A DNA stretch of 64,000 bases from Limonium bicolor (lineage: Eukaryota > Streptophyta > Magnoliopsida > Caryophyllales > Plumbaginaceae), in NCBI GenBank assembly GCA_023374045.1, contig CM041783.1, positions 125,613,503 to 125,677,502 of the forward strand, written 5' to 3'. The notes under the pieces are model-generated. The model did no database searches and was not told the DNA's origin. It saw only the letters and a program-made list of their open reading frames with translations. Of the stretch, positions 1 to 12,081 are shown piece after piece; position 1 is the first letter of the stretch, and every line of letters starts with the position of its first letter. The translations under genes were made by a program, and so were the position numbers.

Positions 1-487
1 CTTAAAAAGACTTCGTCCCGAAGTCTCTCAATTAAATAGGTAAATATATAAATGTATAACTACCCATTATTCCCATAATGTATATCTATGTGATATATCA
101 TTTACACACATCGTGTTGTGCCTATACAGCACATAGCCATCACTTTGTGGCGTTAGTTCATTCATATATGGATATAGGTGATCCATCAGCACCATCATTT
201 CCTATCAGTTCTACCAACCCTGACAACCTCTCTGAGGTGTCAATAACATTCCATTGTTCCACATTCCATATCTAATGATTCATTTCGTATCTCTTTCCAC
301 ATTCCATATCTAATGATTCATTTCGTATCTAGGTGTCCATAACATTCCATTGTTCCACATTCCATATCTCTGAGGTGCAACATCTTGTTTTATGTTGACC
401 ACTGTTGTTCTCAGTTGACTTATAAGGCATGTTCAGGCCTTAATTAACGTGATTAAATATTTAATCCATGTTTAATAAGTTTGGGGT
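1..487 (-). mobile_element. Deletion derivative of a C-family element
   Basis: Positions 1 to about 297 are the reverse complement of the 3' interior end of element C (about 22290-22596), including the self-complementary stretch around 5-30. Positions about 371-487 are the reverse complement of the first 115 bases or so of the C LTR. On the minus strand the order is therefore LTR start, then 3' interior end, with nearly all of one LTR and the interior missing in between. The junction near 370 falls on a short GGTG shared by both sides. A local duplication of about 36 bases lies at 264-335. The element continues left of the window. No gene is present; the short reading frame at 78-275 is not meaningful. 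Confidence 0.75.
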
Positions 488-1508
488 GTGGCTAGATTAG
501 GAATGAATTTGATGAGGAAGTTTCTGTGTGGATAAGTAAGAAAAGTAGGTGAACTATGGCAAACTTTTAGTAGGAAATGTACATTTAGGAATGACTTGGT
601 GAATGGGAGAACCATGGTGTGTATTGGGTTGAGTAGAGATGTTTAGTAACCAAGGAATGGTAGTTGGAGGATGAGAGTAGAGTGTGTAAAAATCTGTAAC
701 AAATAGCATGTGAAATGCATTGGAGAAACAAGGAAAAGAGTTAGTGTTAGTAACCTTGGAAATGAAGATTTGACTTGGGTATAGGTAGTACATATGTCGA
801 GGATGTAAAGTAATGGATTTAGGATGCTAGGGGTAGCATTGGTAGAGGGAGTATTGAATGGTAAAGGTTAAAATGAAAATATGTAGCATTAGAGGAATGA
901 AAACTATTGTAAGTGTTGAAAGGAAGTGAGGAGAAATTGTGTATGTGGATTTAGAAATGAGTAAGGTATTTGGTGGATGAACTAAGGCAATTTAGAGGGC
1001 CTAAGTAGTGTTTAAACATGTGGGATTACATGTAGGAAGATTGGGGAAACAATGGGCAAAGTATAGAACTGAAAACAGATTTTAAAACTGAAATACTGGG
1101 CCGGACCGACCTTGGGACCGAACTTGTAAGGTCGGTCGAGCCCAGATTTACAAAGACGAAAACCTACTGGAATGGACCGACCTTGCAGTAATGTAACTCA
1201 CTGGAATGGACCGACCTTGGGACCGGACTTGCAAGGTCGGTCGGACCAGAATTTTCCAGCGATGAAACTTACTGACTTCGACCGACCTTGGGTCCGACCC
1301 TGGGTAAGGTCGGTCGAGTTAAAACAAAAAAAAAAAAACAAAATGATATGATTATAGTAATCATAGGTATATGTATATATAACTATTCACATATGTATAT
1401 GTATATAAAGTTGTACATCATTAATAGGATGGAAATGGTAAGAAAGTATACACATGGGTAAGAAAACAAGTTTGAGAAAATTGTGCACTTAGGAACATTA
1501 AGTTAAAC
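488..1508 (+). mobile_element. LTR fragment related to elements B and F
   Basis: This stretch has no gene. It contains at 1099-1318 a cluster of GACCGACCTT/AAGGTCGGTC inverted repeats of the kind also found in the LTR of element B at 56690-57018, in the same orientation, with similar AG-rich sequence before it. Both ends are truncated: on the left by the junction with the deletion derivative, on the right by the insertion of element D at 1509. The family assignment rests on the repeat cluster and general resemblance and is moderately sure. Confidence 0.55.
1099..1318. repeat. GACCGACC hairpin cluster in LTR fragment
   Basis: Three or four units, each an arm GACCGACCTT, a spacer of about 14 bases containing GGACC, and the complementary arm AAGGTCGGTC. 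Each unit can fold into a roughly 10 bp stem. The cluster stands out as G+C rich in AT-rich surroundings. Confidence 0.8.
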
Positions 1509-4109
1509 TGAAATACCCCAAACCTCAATATATTAAAGAACTATCTAATTAGGATATACTAAGGCTAGAAAGTGCCTTAGAAACATTAGAAGAAGTGTTA
1601 AAAAACAATTTACACCAAAACATGCTTTAGGAACAATTAGAGCAAAAGGTGTTTTAAAGAACACAAATAAATTAGGGAGCTACAAATAAGTTCCCAAGAG
1701 ATTTCAAATGTGAAATACCTCTAAGATTAGTAATACAAATTAAGCGAAATTAGCGTTTAAACCGAAGACGCACCTTAGAGCACAAAAATGTGCTTTAAAG
1801 GAAAAAATGTGCTTTAAAGGAAAATGTGCTTTAAGCATGTATACATGGAAAGAAAAGGCTAATGAGCCTAAATACCAATAAGGAATAAGGGGACAGCAAT
1901 AAATGGTCACAGGAGCCATAGCGTATACACATAAATTAAGTATACAAGTCCACACAAAAACTGGTACTAAACTAACGAAAGTTAAGGAGAAACCACTAAA
2001 CGACTTGGTTTAAATTAGAATTAGCAACATTCTATTTCATGAACAAAGTTTCTAAAGGTTTTAAATGTACTGAGAACACATTTAAACTAGCCAAAACAAA
2101 TTGCATAATCAATGTGAACCCGGAAGCACAAAAAATGTGTTTTAAGGCATTTTTGGCTATGTAACATACCAAACACATGGTATAAGTCATTATGAACAAA
2201 TTAATTCATCAAATGTTACATAAATACAAGGCAAAACAAAAAAAAATCATAGCAAATGGGGTGTAGGGCTGCCTACCTCAAATGGTGAGTCACCATGTCC
2301 AAATTTGCTTTTAAATTTACTATTCCAACTACTTAGACTTTCATTAATTGCCAAAGCATCTTGTCCCCTTAGTGAATCATTAATCAGACTCTCACCTGTC
2401 AAATGAGAGCTTCCAAGGTCGAAGCTCATCCTCTCTTTGAAGAAACAACAAAAAACTCAATGTTCTTAGTTTTGAGCCTTAAAGAACACCTTGCCTTGTA
2501 GAAATCATAACTTTCGCGTCCTAACTCCACATCACAAGCTTGATAGCTCGTTGGAATCCTCTTTTCAAGAGCTTTAGAACCATAGCTCATGAGCCCCCAG
2601 ATTCTCAGGAAAAACCACAAAGAAGTGTCTTTGATTCTCGAGGTAAAACATTGCCTTCTTGAAAACTTCTTGTTCTTTGGTTTTTTGTTACAGCCGATTG
2701 GCAATGGATACTAACCCATCTTATTCTTCATCTTGTGGTATAATTTTGGAGCCAATTTCTCTAGCAAATTGCTGTCAAAATTTCTAAGGAAATCAAGCTT
2801 AAATATTAAGCTAATGGTTAATATACAAGGTAAATCCTACAACTACCTATTTCAAGATTCTAAATGTTGATCTATATATGATCTAACCTATTGTATACCT
2901 TGTTTATAATTGCCGATTTTGTTAGGTGTTAGATTTAATTTTTGGCACCTAAGATGTTAATATTTTGTAAATCTAAAATTAGATTTATAATCCTTATGAT
3001 ATAAGCTTTAATATAAGCTATCATAATATATAAGAAAATTCATATACTATAATTTAAGGGGTGGCTGAAAATTAAGAGAGCTTATGTGAGTTAGGAAAAT
3101 TATAAACTAAGTTAAATTAAAGGAATTAGTATATTTAAGAGTAATATGTAAAATTTGAGAAGTTTTGGCTATATATTATAATTGCCAAAAATATATATAA
3201 GTTATTATGAAATTTAAGAAGTTTAGATGATGGGAAAATAATTGTAGAATTAAGTTTACAATTTATAAAGAGTTTATAAGTGTTATAAGGAATATATAAG
3301 GTTTTTGCTATATTTTAGGTTAATAAAGGGTGGTATATATACTATAACATTAGATAATTAAATCTGGTGGTTTAGAGATGTTTAAAATGATTTTTGATGT
3401 TCAAAAATCTGTAGGAAATTAGTTACGAAAATTGGAAATTAATTGGAGTTAGATTGGTTAATAAATGAGTTAGGATAAAGAAAAGACCACAAGGGTAAAA
3501 TGGTAATTTCCCTGGTCAAACGTGGTCAAACTTGGTCAATGACAGTTTATAAAATGTTTAGAGGAGCTAGAATAGAATTTGTAGCAAAAGATTAGATATT
3601 AAAAGGATAAAGGAATAAAAGTTAAGTTAAATTAACTTTAGGGGTGAGATTGTAAATTATGGAAAGTTAGGGGGTTTGACCATGAAAGACTGGTAAAACT
3701 TCTGTATATTTTGGTAATTGACCAAAGGTATAAAAGAAATTAATTAAGTAAGACTTTGAAAGAAATTAGAAATAAAGATAACAAGTTTAGAACTTGTTAT
3801 GAGTAAAATAGAGATTAAGAGAAAACTAAGGGTAAGGAATGTAAATAACACATTTTTATGTTTAGAAGGTTAAGGAAATTAAATAAAGAATTTAGAAACA
3901 AGTTGTAAAAGAAACAGAGTTAAGACGGGTTTAAACGAGACCCGTATATAAATTAAGGTATACGAGGGGTATAACCGTAATTTAATAAGTAAAGGAGAAA
4001 TCAATACTTAAAGTATTTTAATGAAAATACAAGTTATATTGGAAAAAGAAATAAATACGTATTGATACGGACTATCATACGGGCATGTACGTAAATTTGG
4101 TATACATGG

Positions 4110-4420
4110 AAAATACCCGTATACATGAATAGTACCCATATACATGAATAGTAAATACGTATACATGAATAGTAAATACGTATACATGAATAGTAAATAC
4201 GTATGCATGAATAGTAAATACGTATACGTGAATAGTAACTACATATATATGAATAGTCAAATACAAGACGTATACGTGAATAGTAAAATACGTATACGTG
4301 AATAGTGAAATACGGTGAATAGTAAAATACGAGGCCGTATAAATGAATAGTAGAATACGAGATCGTGTAAATGAATAGTGAAATACTGATGAATAGTGAA
4401 AAATACGAAAACCTAATACA
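4110..4420. repeat. 21-bp minisatellite in the D LTR
   Basis: About a dozen imperfect units built on GTATACATGAATAGTAAATAC, most regular at 4118-4240 and degrading to the right into shorter ATGAATAGTGAAATAC forms. The unit core ATGAATAGT is the best kept part. The apparent minus-strand open frames at 4008-4266 arise only because the 21-base period is a multiple of three. Confidence 0.9.
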
Positions 4421-4704
4421 AGGTCCGTATAAGTCTAAAGTTGCTAACTATGCAACTAAATAACTGCTAACGACGTTAGCATGTTAATGAATTAGAATTG
4501 AGCTTGGAAACACTCCTAAATGAACGAACCCGTTTAACGGTATACTATTATACCCGGGTTAACCTAGGAAGAGGTTTAAGTTGACAAGAGAACTAAATTA
4601 GTTCTACACACAAGATACTAATACTAGTTCTGGTTACAGATCTAGATAAGTCAGAGGCGTTCGGCGGATTAGGCGAACGTGGGATTGAGAGCAAGCCAAT
4701 CTCC

Positions 4705-4715
4705 GGTGTACGGTA
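4705..4715 (+). promoter_or_regulatory. Shared LTR motif (D copy)
   Basis: GGTGTACGGTA, 1.22 kb before the LTR end. The same motif (GGTGAACGGTA) recurs in the LTRs of B, C, F and G at a similar distance from the inner LTR end, followed some 50-60 bases later (in B, D, F and G) by a GTGTGCTAT element. The role is unknown; a promoter or processing signal is possible. Confidence 0.5.
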
Positions 4716-5551
4716 TGGGATTCTTGTAGCTCGTTTGCTAACAAGGTCTATCTCGGTTTGTGTGCTATGTGTTATTGTGATAAGACTAAACGAGATTAAG
4801 TGTGAAACCGATTTATTGTATTGTTATTATGTGTCCATTGCACACTAACACGAATTGATTCAGAGCTTGTTCATTAACTATGTTTAGTAAACAATTGTAT
4901 AAGGTTATAAATACTCCTTGTTATTAGTTGGTTAATACCGAGAGAGGTTTAACTAACAAATTGTCAATGAGACTTCAGCTAACTGGAACTTGGGAGAAGA
5001 GGAATCCGGGACTGACTCCGGTCATGCATGTTTAGGATAGGAGGTCGGCATCTGTATCAGATCTGTCTTCCACCTAGGGTCGACAAACTGACCCGACCAG
5101 CTCGAGTGAACAGTTCGAGGTGGGAGGCAAATTCAGGAGGCGCAGGAGGGTCAAGCCTACACCCCTCATAACTTAAGAATAATGTTTATTAACCCAATGG
5201 AGCTAATAACTCATTGGCTAGGGTTACTTGGACCCGACAAAAATAAACAATTTAGTTAGAGAACAACCAGTTCTTTTAAGAGAACGGTTGACACTTATAA
5301 GGTATGGTCAAACACGAGAACTAAATAATTCTCAGGCCTCAAGAGTTAGGAATCTAACTTACTCATTAATGGGCGTCCATTACGATGTTCGATTTATTTG
5401 AGCTGTGAATGTTTCACATAAATGTGTTGTTTGTTATCGTACTTCTTATTATTATTTGTATGAATAAACAATTGCATGTATACGACAAAGTAATCGTGTG
5501 TAACCCTGCTAGCTTGTGGGTTGCACGTTTTCTGTACCAGCCATTTGCTGA

Positions 5552-5590
5552 GCCCCTTGGGGCCTGTGATTTAAACACTTGCAGGTAGGT
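5552..5590 (+). promoter_or_regulatory. CCCC-GGGG hairpin and splice-donor-like site in D U5
   Basis: A short hairpin GCCCCTTGGGGC (5552-5563) is followed by CTTGCAG, then GTAGGT at 5585. The same arrangement, a C-run/G-run hairpin followed within about 45 bases by a donor-like CAG/GT, occurs in B, F and G. Read as a splice donor it would begin a leader intron that includes the PBS. Confidence 0.4.
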
Positions 5591-5943
5591 ACCAGCGAAG
5601 ACTCAACCTGAGAGTGGGAGCGGGTAGAGTACTTCGGGTCGCTTTTACATTTGTCACATGAGTTGTGCATGTACACTCGTTTAGTATATTGATGAGACGT
5701 TAGTATGATGTATTAGGATATAGATACTCGGTATAAGTTTGGTTTTATGGATTGTAATGTTTTAGGTGCCCGAGTAATTATCCGGTTAGTCAGACCGTGA
5801 CTTGTTAAGAGAATAGGCCTAGTTAGTCACGTGGGACTAACGGCGGTAACACCATTTAGTAGAACTTTTCCACTGCGTTGTTAATGTATGAGATGGACTT
5901 AGGGCGACGATCATTGTATTTAGAGATGGGGTGTTACAAAAAG

Positions 5944-5971
5944 TGGTATCAGAGCGTAGTTACGCTCTGAT
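5944..5971 (+). other. Element D primer-binding site in a hairpin
   Basis: TGGTATCAGAG at 5944-5954 is complementary to the 3' end of the initiator methionine tRNA, the usual primer of many Ty3/gypsy elements. From 5948 it is the left arm of a perfect 11 bp stem, ATCAGAGCGTA paired with TACGCTCTGAT and separated by GT, ending at 5971. Confidence 0.9.
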
Positions 5972-6870
5972 GACTGGAAATACTGAGCTTAGGAATTACC
6001 GAGTTAGGAACTTTAGACTTTGGGATAAGGGTTGAGTGTTAGTTAGGATTCCCGATGTGTATCGGATATCTATAATACCTGGCCCGCCCTCCGCACCCCT
6101 GGTTCTATGATACCAGAAATGAACGCTAGAGAGAAGACAAGCTTTCTCTTACTCGGGTAAACCCGATCTGGCAATTACTTAGCATTATACAATAGAAGCA
6201 CCTCATTATGCAATAGTCTTTCAAGACTTGAAGGTCCCAATTGGAGCACAACGTTGGAACAGGCGCTACCAGCGGAATCCTACCAATGAGAGAATAATAA
6301 TTACCGGCAACATGGGTCGACATGCTACGCAGTCGATATAACCCCGCCATACCAGTAAGAAGGAAAGTACTACAAGTGCAATAAGAGGATAAGAGAAGTG
6401 ATAGAAACACCGGACAACAGTCCAAAGGAGCAATAACAGTGGGATAATACCGCGCAAGAGCATAGGGACTACCTAAAAGTCAATTATGAAGCGGGTAACT
6501 CCGAACCTACAAAAAAAAGGGTTGCAAAGACCTAACTGCATAGCCCAGACGACTACGAATGCATATGCAAGTCATACTCCAAGATAGGACTACGACGTAG
6601 TGCCTAAGCAGAGTCAATACTCGATAACCTCGGCAAGGTGTGGAAATGAGAGTGAGAACCATGGCAATGTAAAAGAAAAAAGGTTCCCTCAGAAAGAGGA
6701 ATACCCTGATAAGTAATTATACAATCAAAAGCAGTCAGGAAGCTACCCAGATAATCAATTAACAAAGCCAAAAGGGCAAATAAGGAGTCCCATGGACTAC
6801 CACCTACATGGAGTTTAGGAGAATGTACCATTGCCGACGTACACAATACCGATAGCCCATCTTACATGGC

Positions 6871-6890
6871 GCACTTGCCTTGGCAAGTGC
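6871..6890. repeat. GCACTTGCC hairpin (D copy)
   Basis: Arms GCACTTGCC and GGCAAGTGC separated by TT make a perfect 9 bp stem. Related hairpins sit in the interior of element C at 19880-19899 and 19938-19957. Confidence 0.7.
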
Positions 6891-9094
6891 TGCCGCAACG
6901 AAACTATACTGGAAGCCGTGAAGACCAAATGGTAAAAACCACGGATATAATACATTAACACCGGATTACAAGTCCTTAAGACAGAAGAGCGAAACAATGG
7001 AAGGGCCTGATGGCCTAACCATGACAACTAAATCAATACACCAGTCAGTAGGGAGCTGGACTTGGTCCAAAAACTAAACGACGTGGGCACAACAACAGAC
7101 AACCGACACTACAAGTAAGATCATCAACCCAAAACCAGGCCTAACCTTGAATGGAAGAACCGTAAAGATTACTCAACAATGTGAGAAGACCGGATGTAAG
7201 TAATAACCTACAAGGAAGGTATTACGACATACAATGAAGATAGAGGACATAACAACTTTCAATAAAAACGGGATGAATTCCCAGAATAATACTATTATAA
7301 GCACTCTTCATTGAGAATGTGGATAAACCCCGGAATAGAATCAGAGAAAACAAACATAAGCAATGACCTACCTAGGATAAAAGAAGTGCAATCACAAAAG
7401 AGAGAACCTTAAAAGGGACTACACCATAGAGTTGGTATAGTTGAGCAGAAAAAGATCCATAAACGATGGTTAGTATTGCTTTCCTAACTCATTAACACCC
7501 AAGTATGATTAGTCATTAGTGGGTGGCGTAGTCAACGACAGTTGAACAAAGTATTGACATGGCATTACATGATAGCCAGGATAAATAACCGACTTAGACG
7601 CCGGAAGGCAGATGCCTAATGAAAACGAATCCTTAATTGCTAAAAGACGCAAGTCTATGAGAGCGAAGGTATCGTCACAGACACTAATTAACATCGGATT
7701 GCCTAAGTGAACTTCCACAGCAGGAAGCGAGATACAGTAACTTATTGTGAAACTCAATAACACATCCAATGATGTGACCCAACATTGACAGAGCTCAGAG
7801 AACAAGAGAATTACGTGGATAACCTACGGATGATTAAGAATACAACGGTGAACCAAACACCGGCTCACACTTGAGACTAATCAAGCATTAAGGGCCTACG
7901 AGCCAAGGATGTTAAATACATCAGAGCTCGAGGTGCAGGAAAGCATAAAAAGGCTTATCTAGGCCATGAATGAACTACAACTCGTACATACGAGTGGTTA
8001 TGAGAACCTATACTAAATTGAGGAAGAATTAACAGTAAAGGGCACCAGTGAGAATGTTGAGATAGTGCTATTGACAGGGGCGGAGAACGAACCATTCCTT
8101 TTAGGGTGGGATACCTCTCCTAGTTGTGAAGCCATGAGTGGGAATAACCCCTCAAAAAGGGCTTTCACTTCTTATAGATTGAATACTCTCTATTGGAGAA
8201 TCGGAACCGTAGACCTTTAAATTACCTTAGAACATTCCAGTTACACATAAATAATATGGAGGCTGTAGAGACAGACCTCATATCCAACACCCAGGATTTA
8301 AGAATCAGCAATCATCAGAGATAAACATTGTGAGTGCGCAGTATGACACGTCAAGTGACCAACGCTCAAAAGAGCTTGTGATTCAACGGATGACTTTTTC
8401 AGTAACCGGTTAAATTACATGGTAAATAACATCATAAAGGATGAAAGAATGTGAGAGAAATTAGCCTACTTACAAACCTGAGATTGAAACAGAAAACCTT
8501 CATACTAAGAGATAACCATTTTATAACATGATACGGCAGCCGCCAAACACCGAAATTAGAGAACTTCTAGTGTGTTTACACCTTGAAGGGGACTGAGAGT
8601 AAGAGGAGACGTTGAAATAAAACAACCAAAGAATTACGCCATCAATGGGCAATATGAGAAAGCTAAGCTACTTCGGTAGTAGAGGCCATGAGAATAATAC
8701 CTGTCAGGTAGATTAAGTTATAGTGTGCAGCAAAGCAACCACTATATATATAAGCCATCAAATATTGACACGAAAGCAATCAGATTTATGAGTTAAAAAC
8801 CCGATGTAAGTAAGATAATGAAATGGGAGACAGGCTGTGCAGTAACGCCAGTAGCCTGGACATGTGATAAAAGGTTGCACAGGAAGCACATTGTCCTTTC
8901 CGTAAGGAGCTGGAAGTGCATTCCTAGTAGATCGACATGAGAAATGAGATAAGAGGCTCTAAGGACAGAGACCTCAAATTACTAAAGGATCGAGTCCGTA
9001 CTAAATCCAGAAGGTATAATGCAGTTATGAACCCAGTAGATGGATATTCCTTGATTAAGTTCAAGAAGAAAGACAAGCGCGTTATCAAGGATTG

Positions 9095-9300
9095 ATGTAA
9101 GAGGGGATCGACAACAGAATACTTCACAAATTAGCTATAACTAAGTGTGTGATGAACATTACGAGTATACTTAAACGAGATGTGGGACGACCGCACTCCA
9201 AAGGAGCTTGTGGGCCCAATGGACTTACTTATAAGTTAGTCGGGTAAGTAGCAATGTATCATTAAGGTACCCCATATATGTAAATGAGTAGTGTAAGGAA
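9095..9300 (+). other. Non-coding core shared by D and C
   Basis: Contains GACAACAGAATACTTCACAA, then GACCGCACTCC, GTGGGCC, TTAGTCGG, TAAGTAG and GGTACCCCAT in the same order and spacing as element C at 20712-20910. No common reading frame runs through it, so the conservation points to a sequence needed in the RNA or DNA rather than to a protein. Confidence 0.6.
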
Positions 9301-10998
9301 CACGAGAAGTATTGGACTCTGTACGACAATCAGCGATGCAAACTCACATCAGAACAGTAAGTTACCGTGAACAATGGAGGAGGAAGAACTTAGTTAAACA
9401 AATGAGATTAAAAGAGTCAAAGAACTCATTCCAGGAGGAAACAATTAAGAATTATGAAGTGCTAGAAGCACTAATTAGTATGTATGAACAGTTTATATGT
9501 CTCAAGATTTTCAAGGAAACTGTGATGAGCAATAAGCACTGAATAGTAAGTCCAGATTACATAGGAATCTCAGACTGAGAGTCAGTTAGTAGGAAACATT
9601 CAGACGCTGAAAGGCGTAATAACAGCATGAACGTCAGTTCTCCAGAGAACTGGATAGACAAGCTATAATTCACCGAGACCGTGTATAAATAAAGATACCA
9701 CACGTCCATTAAGAGACCTTTATTCCTAAATTATAAGGATATAAAGGAGCTGTAAAACATATTGAAGAGGATAGCAAGGGCAAACTAAGCCCCAAGATTA
9801 TTAGAGTCGCACAACAGAAGCTAGTGCACCGTATTTTAAAGGTTTGATATACCTAACAAAAGAGAAGAAGGAATGATGTGTCTCACATCTTCCAGTCGAA
9901 TAAAATATACGACTTATCTACCAAATACTTTGGAGCCTTAGAGACTACACTGGAACACAGTTGTAAGATTGGTATGAACACCAATAAGAATCCTTGATAC
10001 AGAGACTAAGCCATTACCATGGTGAAGACCCTCTGACCCAATCGTAATGTGAGATAGACTACATGGGAGCCAGAACGCTCCATGACACCTAAACATCTTG
10101 AACCTATGTTCAAGGATGATATTGTAACAACCCCAAACACGGGCCTAGGAGTTAGGGGTATTACACGCCGCGTATTGTTACTTAATAACGCAAGGCTCTA
10201 ACTAACGCGCATAAATAAACAGAGTAAAGGCCCCAAACGGAATACTTAAACGAATAAGTATTGACAAATTGTTGAAGAAACCAAATGTAAAACAAAATCC
10301 TCAAAGTAACCAAAAGCGGAAGCTAACATCAGAAGCCCAAAGGCTAGAAATATCAAACACAGAAGTTTAAAAAGAACTAAACGAATCAAAAGCCATCTCC
10401 AAAGCTGAGCAAAGAGATCCTCGCTGATCAATCTGCAATGTTAGATAAAGTAGGGGAATGAGCAAACAACTATGCCCAGTAGATGACCAACTTCATCAAC
10501 CAGCATGCTTAAAACATTTATTGAATGTTATCATAACAGAAGTAGAGAGAAGGAGGCCATATTCCATAACAGAAACCAGAAGCAAAAGTCCACACACAAA
10601 GGACTAATCAGAGTTCAAAACAACGGAAGCAGACACAGAAGAGGACCCTAGTTGATCACAGCATACAGACAGAACGAGCAAACAGCTCGTGAACAGAACG
10701 AGGAAACCTCACTCGTAAACGGAACAGGTAAAACACCTGTGAACAGAACGGGGAACATCACCCGTGAAACAGTAGGATATCCTACATAGCGCGCTACGAG
10801 ACAGCTAAACTAGCCATCCAACGGTTCAGATACAGAGATAACTAGGTCCCAAAACAGAAGCTCAAAACAATTAAGCGTATGTGCACCAATGCCACCAAAA
10901 AGCACACCGATAGCTTGGAAATCAGAAGGGGAATCCAACCGCACCAACGGAAATCAAAACGGAGCTCAACCGAGCAAGTTATGGTCAAAACAACACCA

Positions 10999-11390
10999 TG
11001 TCCAAACTTGTGTCTGGACATCAATGTTCGGACACAAGTCGAGACTTTAGAAATCAAAACAGACGAGTGTCCGAACATCAAAGCTCGGACGGATGTTTGG
11101 ACGCTTTCTGAAACCAAATACGCGTAATGTCCGAACATGTGTCCGAATGTCAAGTTCAGAACACAAGTCAAAGCAAAATCAGAGAATCAGAAGGGTGTGT
11201 CCGAACTTCTGTCCGGACTTACAAGTTCGGACACCATTCGAGACTTGTAAGTCGGACTTGTCCTCGCACCCCGTCCGAACTTCAAAGCTCGGACGGAAGT
11301 CCCGACACAAGCGCGAAAACTCAGAAATCACAGGCGTAACAGGGCGTGTCCAAGCTTCCAAATTCGGACGGAAGTTCGGACACGCCGAAA
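10999..11390. repeat. GTCCGAAC inverted-repeat cluster in A LTR
   Basis: Roughly a dozen half-sites of the form GTCCGAAC or GTTCGGAC in both orientations, spaced 12-45 bases apart, give many possible short stems. The same cluster is present in the other A LTR at 54144-54374, where element B cuts it. Confidence 0.8.
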
Positions 11391-12054
11391 AACTCAGTTT
11401 ACAGAAGCGATTTTCACATGAACAGAGGCACCAACACAATGTCAAAACCTTATATGTTTGCATAAAACAACCTTGGGGGTTTGTAGGCATTTAAACGACA
11501 ATAAACGGACAGTTCGCAATCACAACGTAAAGACATAACACAATCAATCTCAGAACTGGAACGAAACCCCCCAAGGCTGAACACACTAATTGAATCCATC
11601 AGCCACCTACCTCAATACTTGACAGACGATATCCCAATCCGAACAGTAGAGCGCAGCCAACGACGATACCGAAACGCACGCCGAAACCACAATCCCAAAC
11701 AACCACTGAATTCTAACAACAACGCAGAGAAGAACCCCTCAATCAGAAACACAAGACTGCCCAGACTGAAACTGTAATTCAAGACTGCAGCACAATCCTC
11801 ACCTGAATTCGACAGCAAGGAAACAAAGGAGAAGAATTCGAGAACAGCCACGCAGAAGATCGACGATTCTTACAACATATTGCATAAACGTAAATCAGAA
11901 CGGGGGAAGGTTTCCCAAATTCAGAACTGAATACGAACAACGACATCCTTACCTCAGTCAGAATCGGGATTCACAACAGAGGAGGAATCTGCAACAGAAC
12001 TCGGATTGCAGGAACACTATCAGCAGGCTTTGGCACTTGAATGAGCGTATTCTT

Positions 12055-12081
12055 GAGAGAGAGAGAGAGAGAGAGAGAGAA
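12055..12081. repeat. GA microsatellite
   Basis: About 13 uninterrupted GA units within the 3' LTR of element A. Confidence 0.95.

Larger units (their letters stand above)
1509..5938 (+). mobile_element. Element D, 5' LTR (4.43 kb)
   Basis: The LTR starts TGAAATACCCCAAAC, the same start as elements B and C, and ends GGGGTGTTACA directly before a PBS. It holds no gene; the interior is AT-rich with a minisatellite at 4110-4420 and the shared motif GGTGTACGGTA at 4705-4715. The 5' flank is TAAAC (1504-1508), but the other end of D is outside the window, so the TSD cannot be confirmed. Its length, ends and 3' third are similar to the LTRs of B and F. Confidence 0.85.
5939..10122 (+). mobile_element. 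Element D interior, non-coding
   Basis: About 4.2 kb of D follows its PBS before element A interrupts it at 10123. No gag, protease, RT or integrase motif is visible in any frame; the longest open frames are under 110 codons and show no family features. A segment at about 9095-9300 resembles element C at about 20712-20910, and a GCACTTGC hairpin at 6871-6890 recurs twice in C. This looks like a non-autonomous element with a large conserved non-coding core. The rest of D lies beyond the right edge of the window. Confidence 0.7.

Noticed and set aside
4008..4266. Minus-strand open frames with repeated YLLFMYT or FTIHVYV
   Set aside because: Produced by the 21-base minisatellite, whose period is a multiple of three.
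5944..5971. Possible tRNA gene fragments at the TGGTATCAGAGC sites
   Set aside because: They are PBSs next to LTR ends; no cloverleaf surrounds them.
6126..7805. Several 60-100 codon minus-strand frames in the D interior
   Set aside because: No protein family features, no start context, overlapping frames; typical of non-coding sequence of this composition.
11093..11494. 133-codon plus-strand frame in the A LTR
   Set aside because: Encoded by the GTCCGAAC cluster; overlapping frames exist in both strands and there is no family resemblance.
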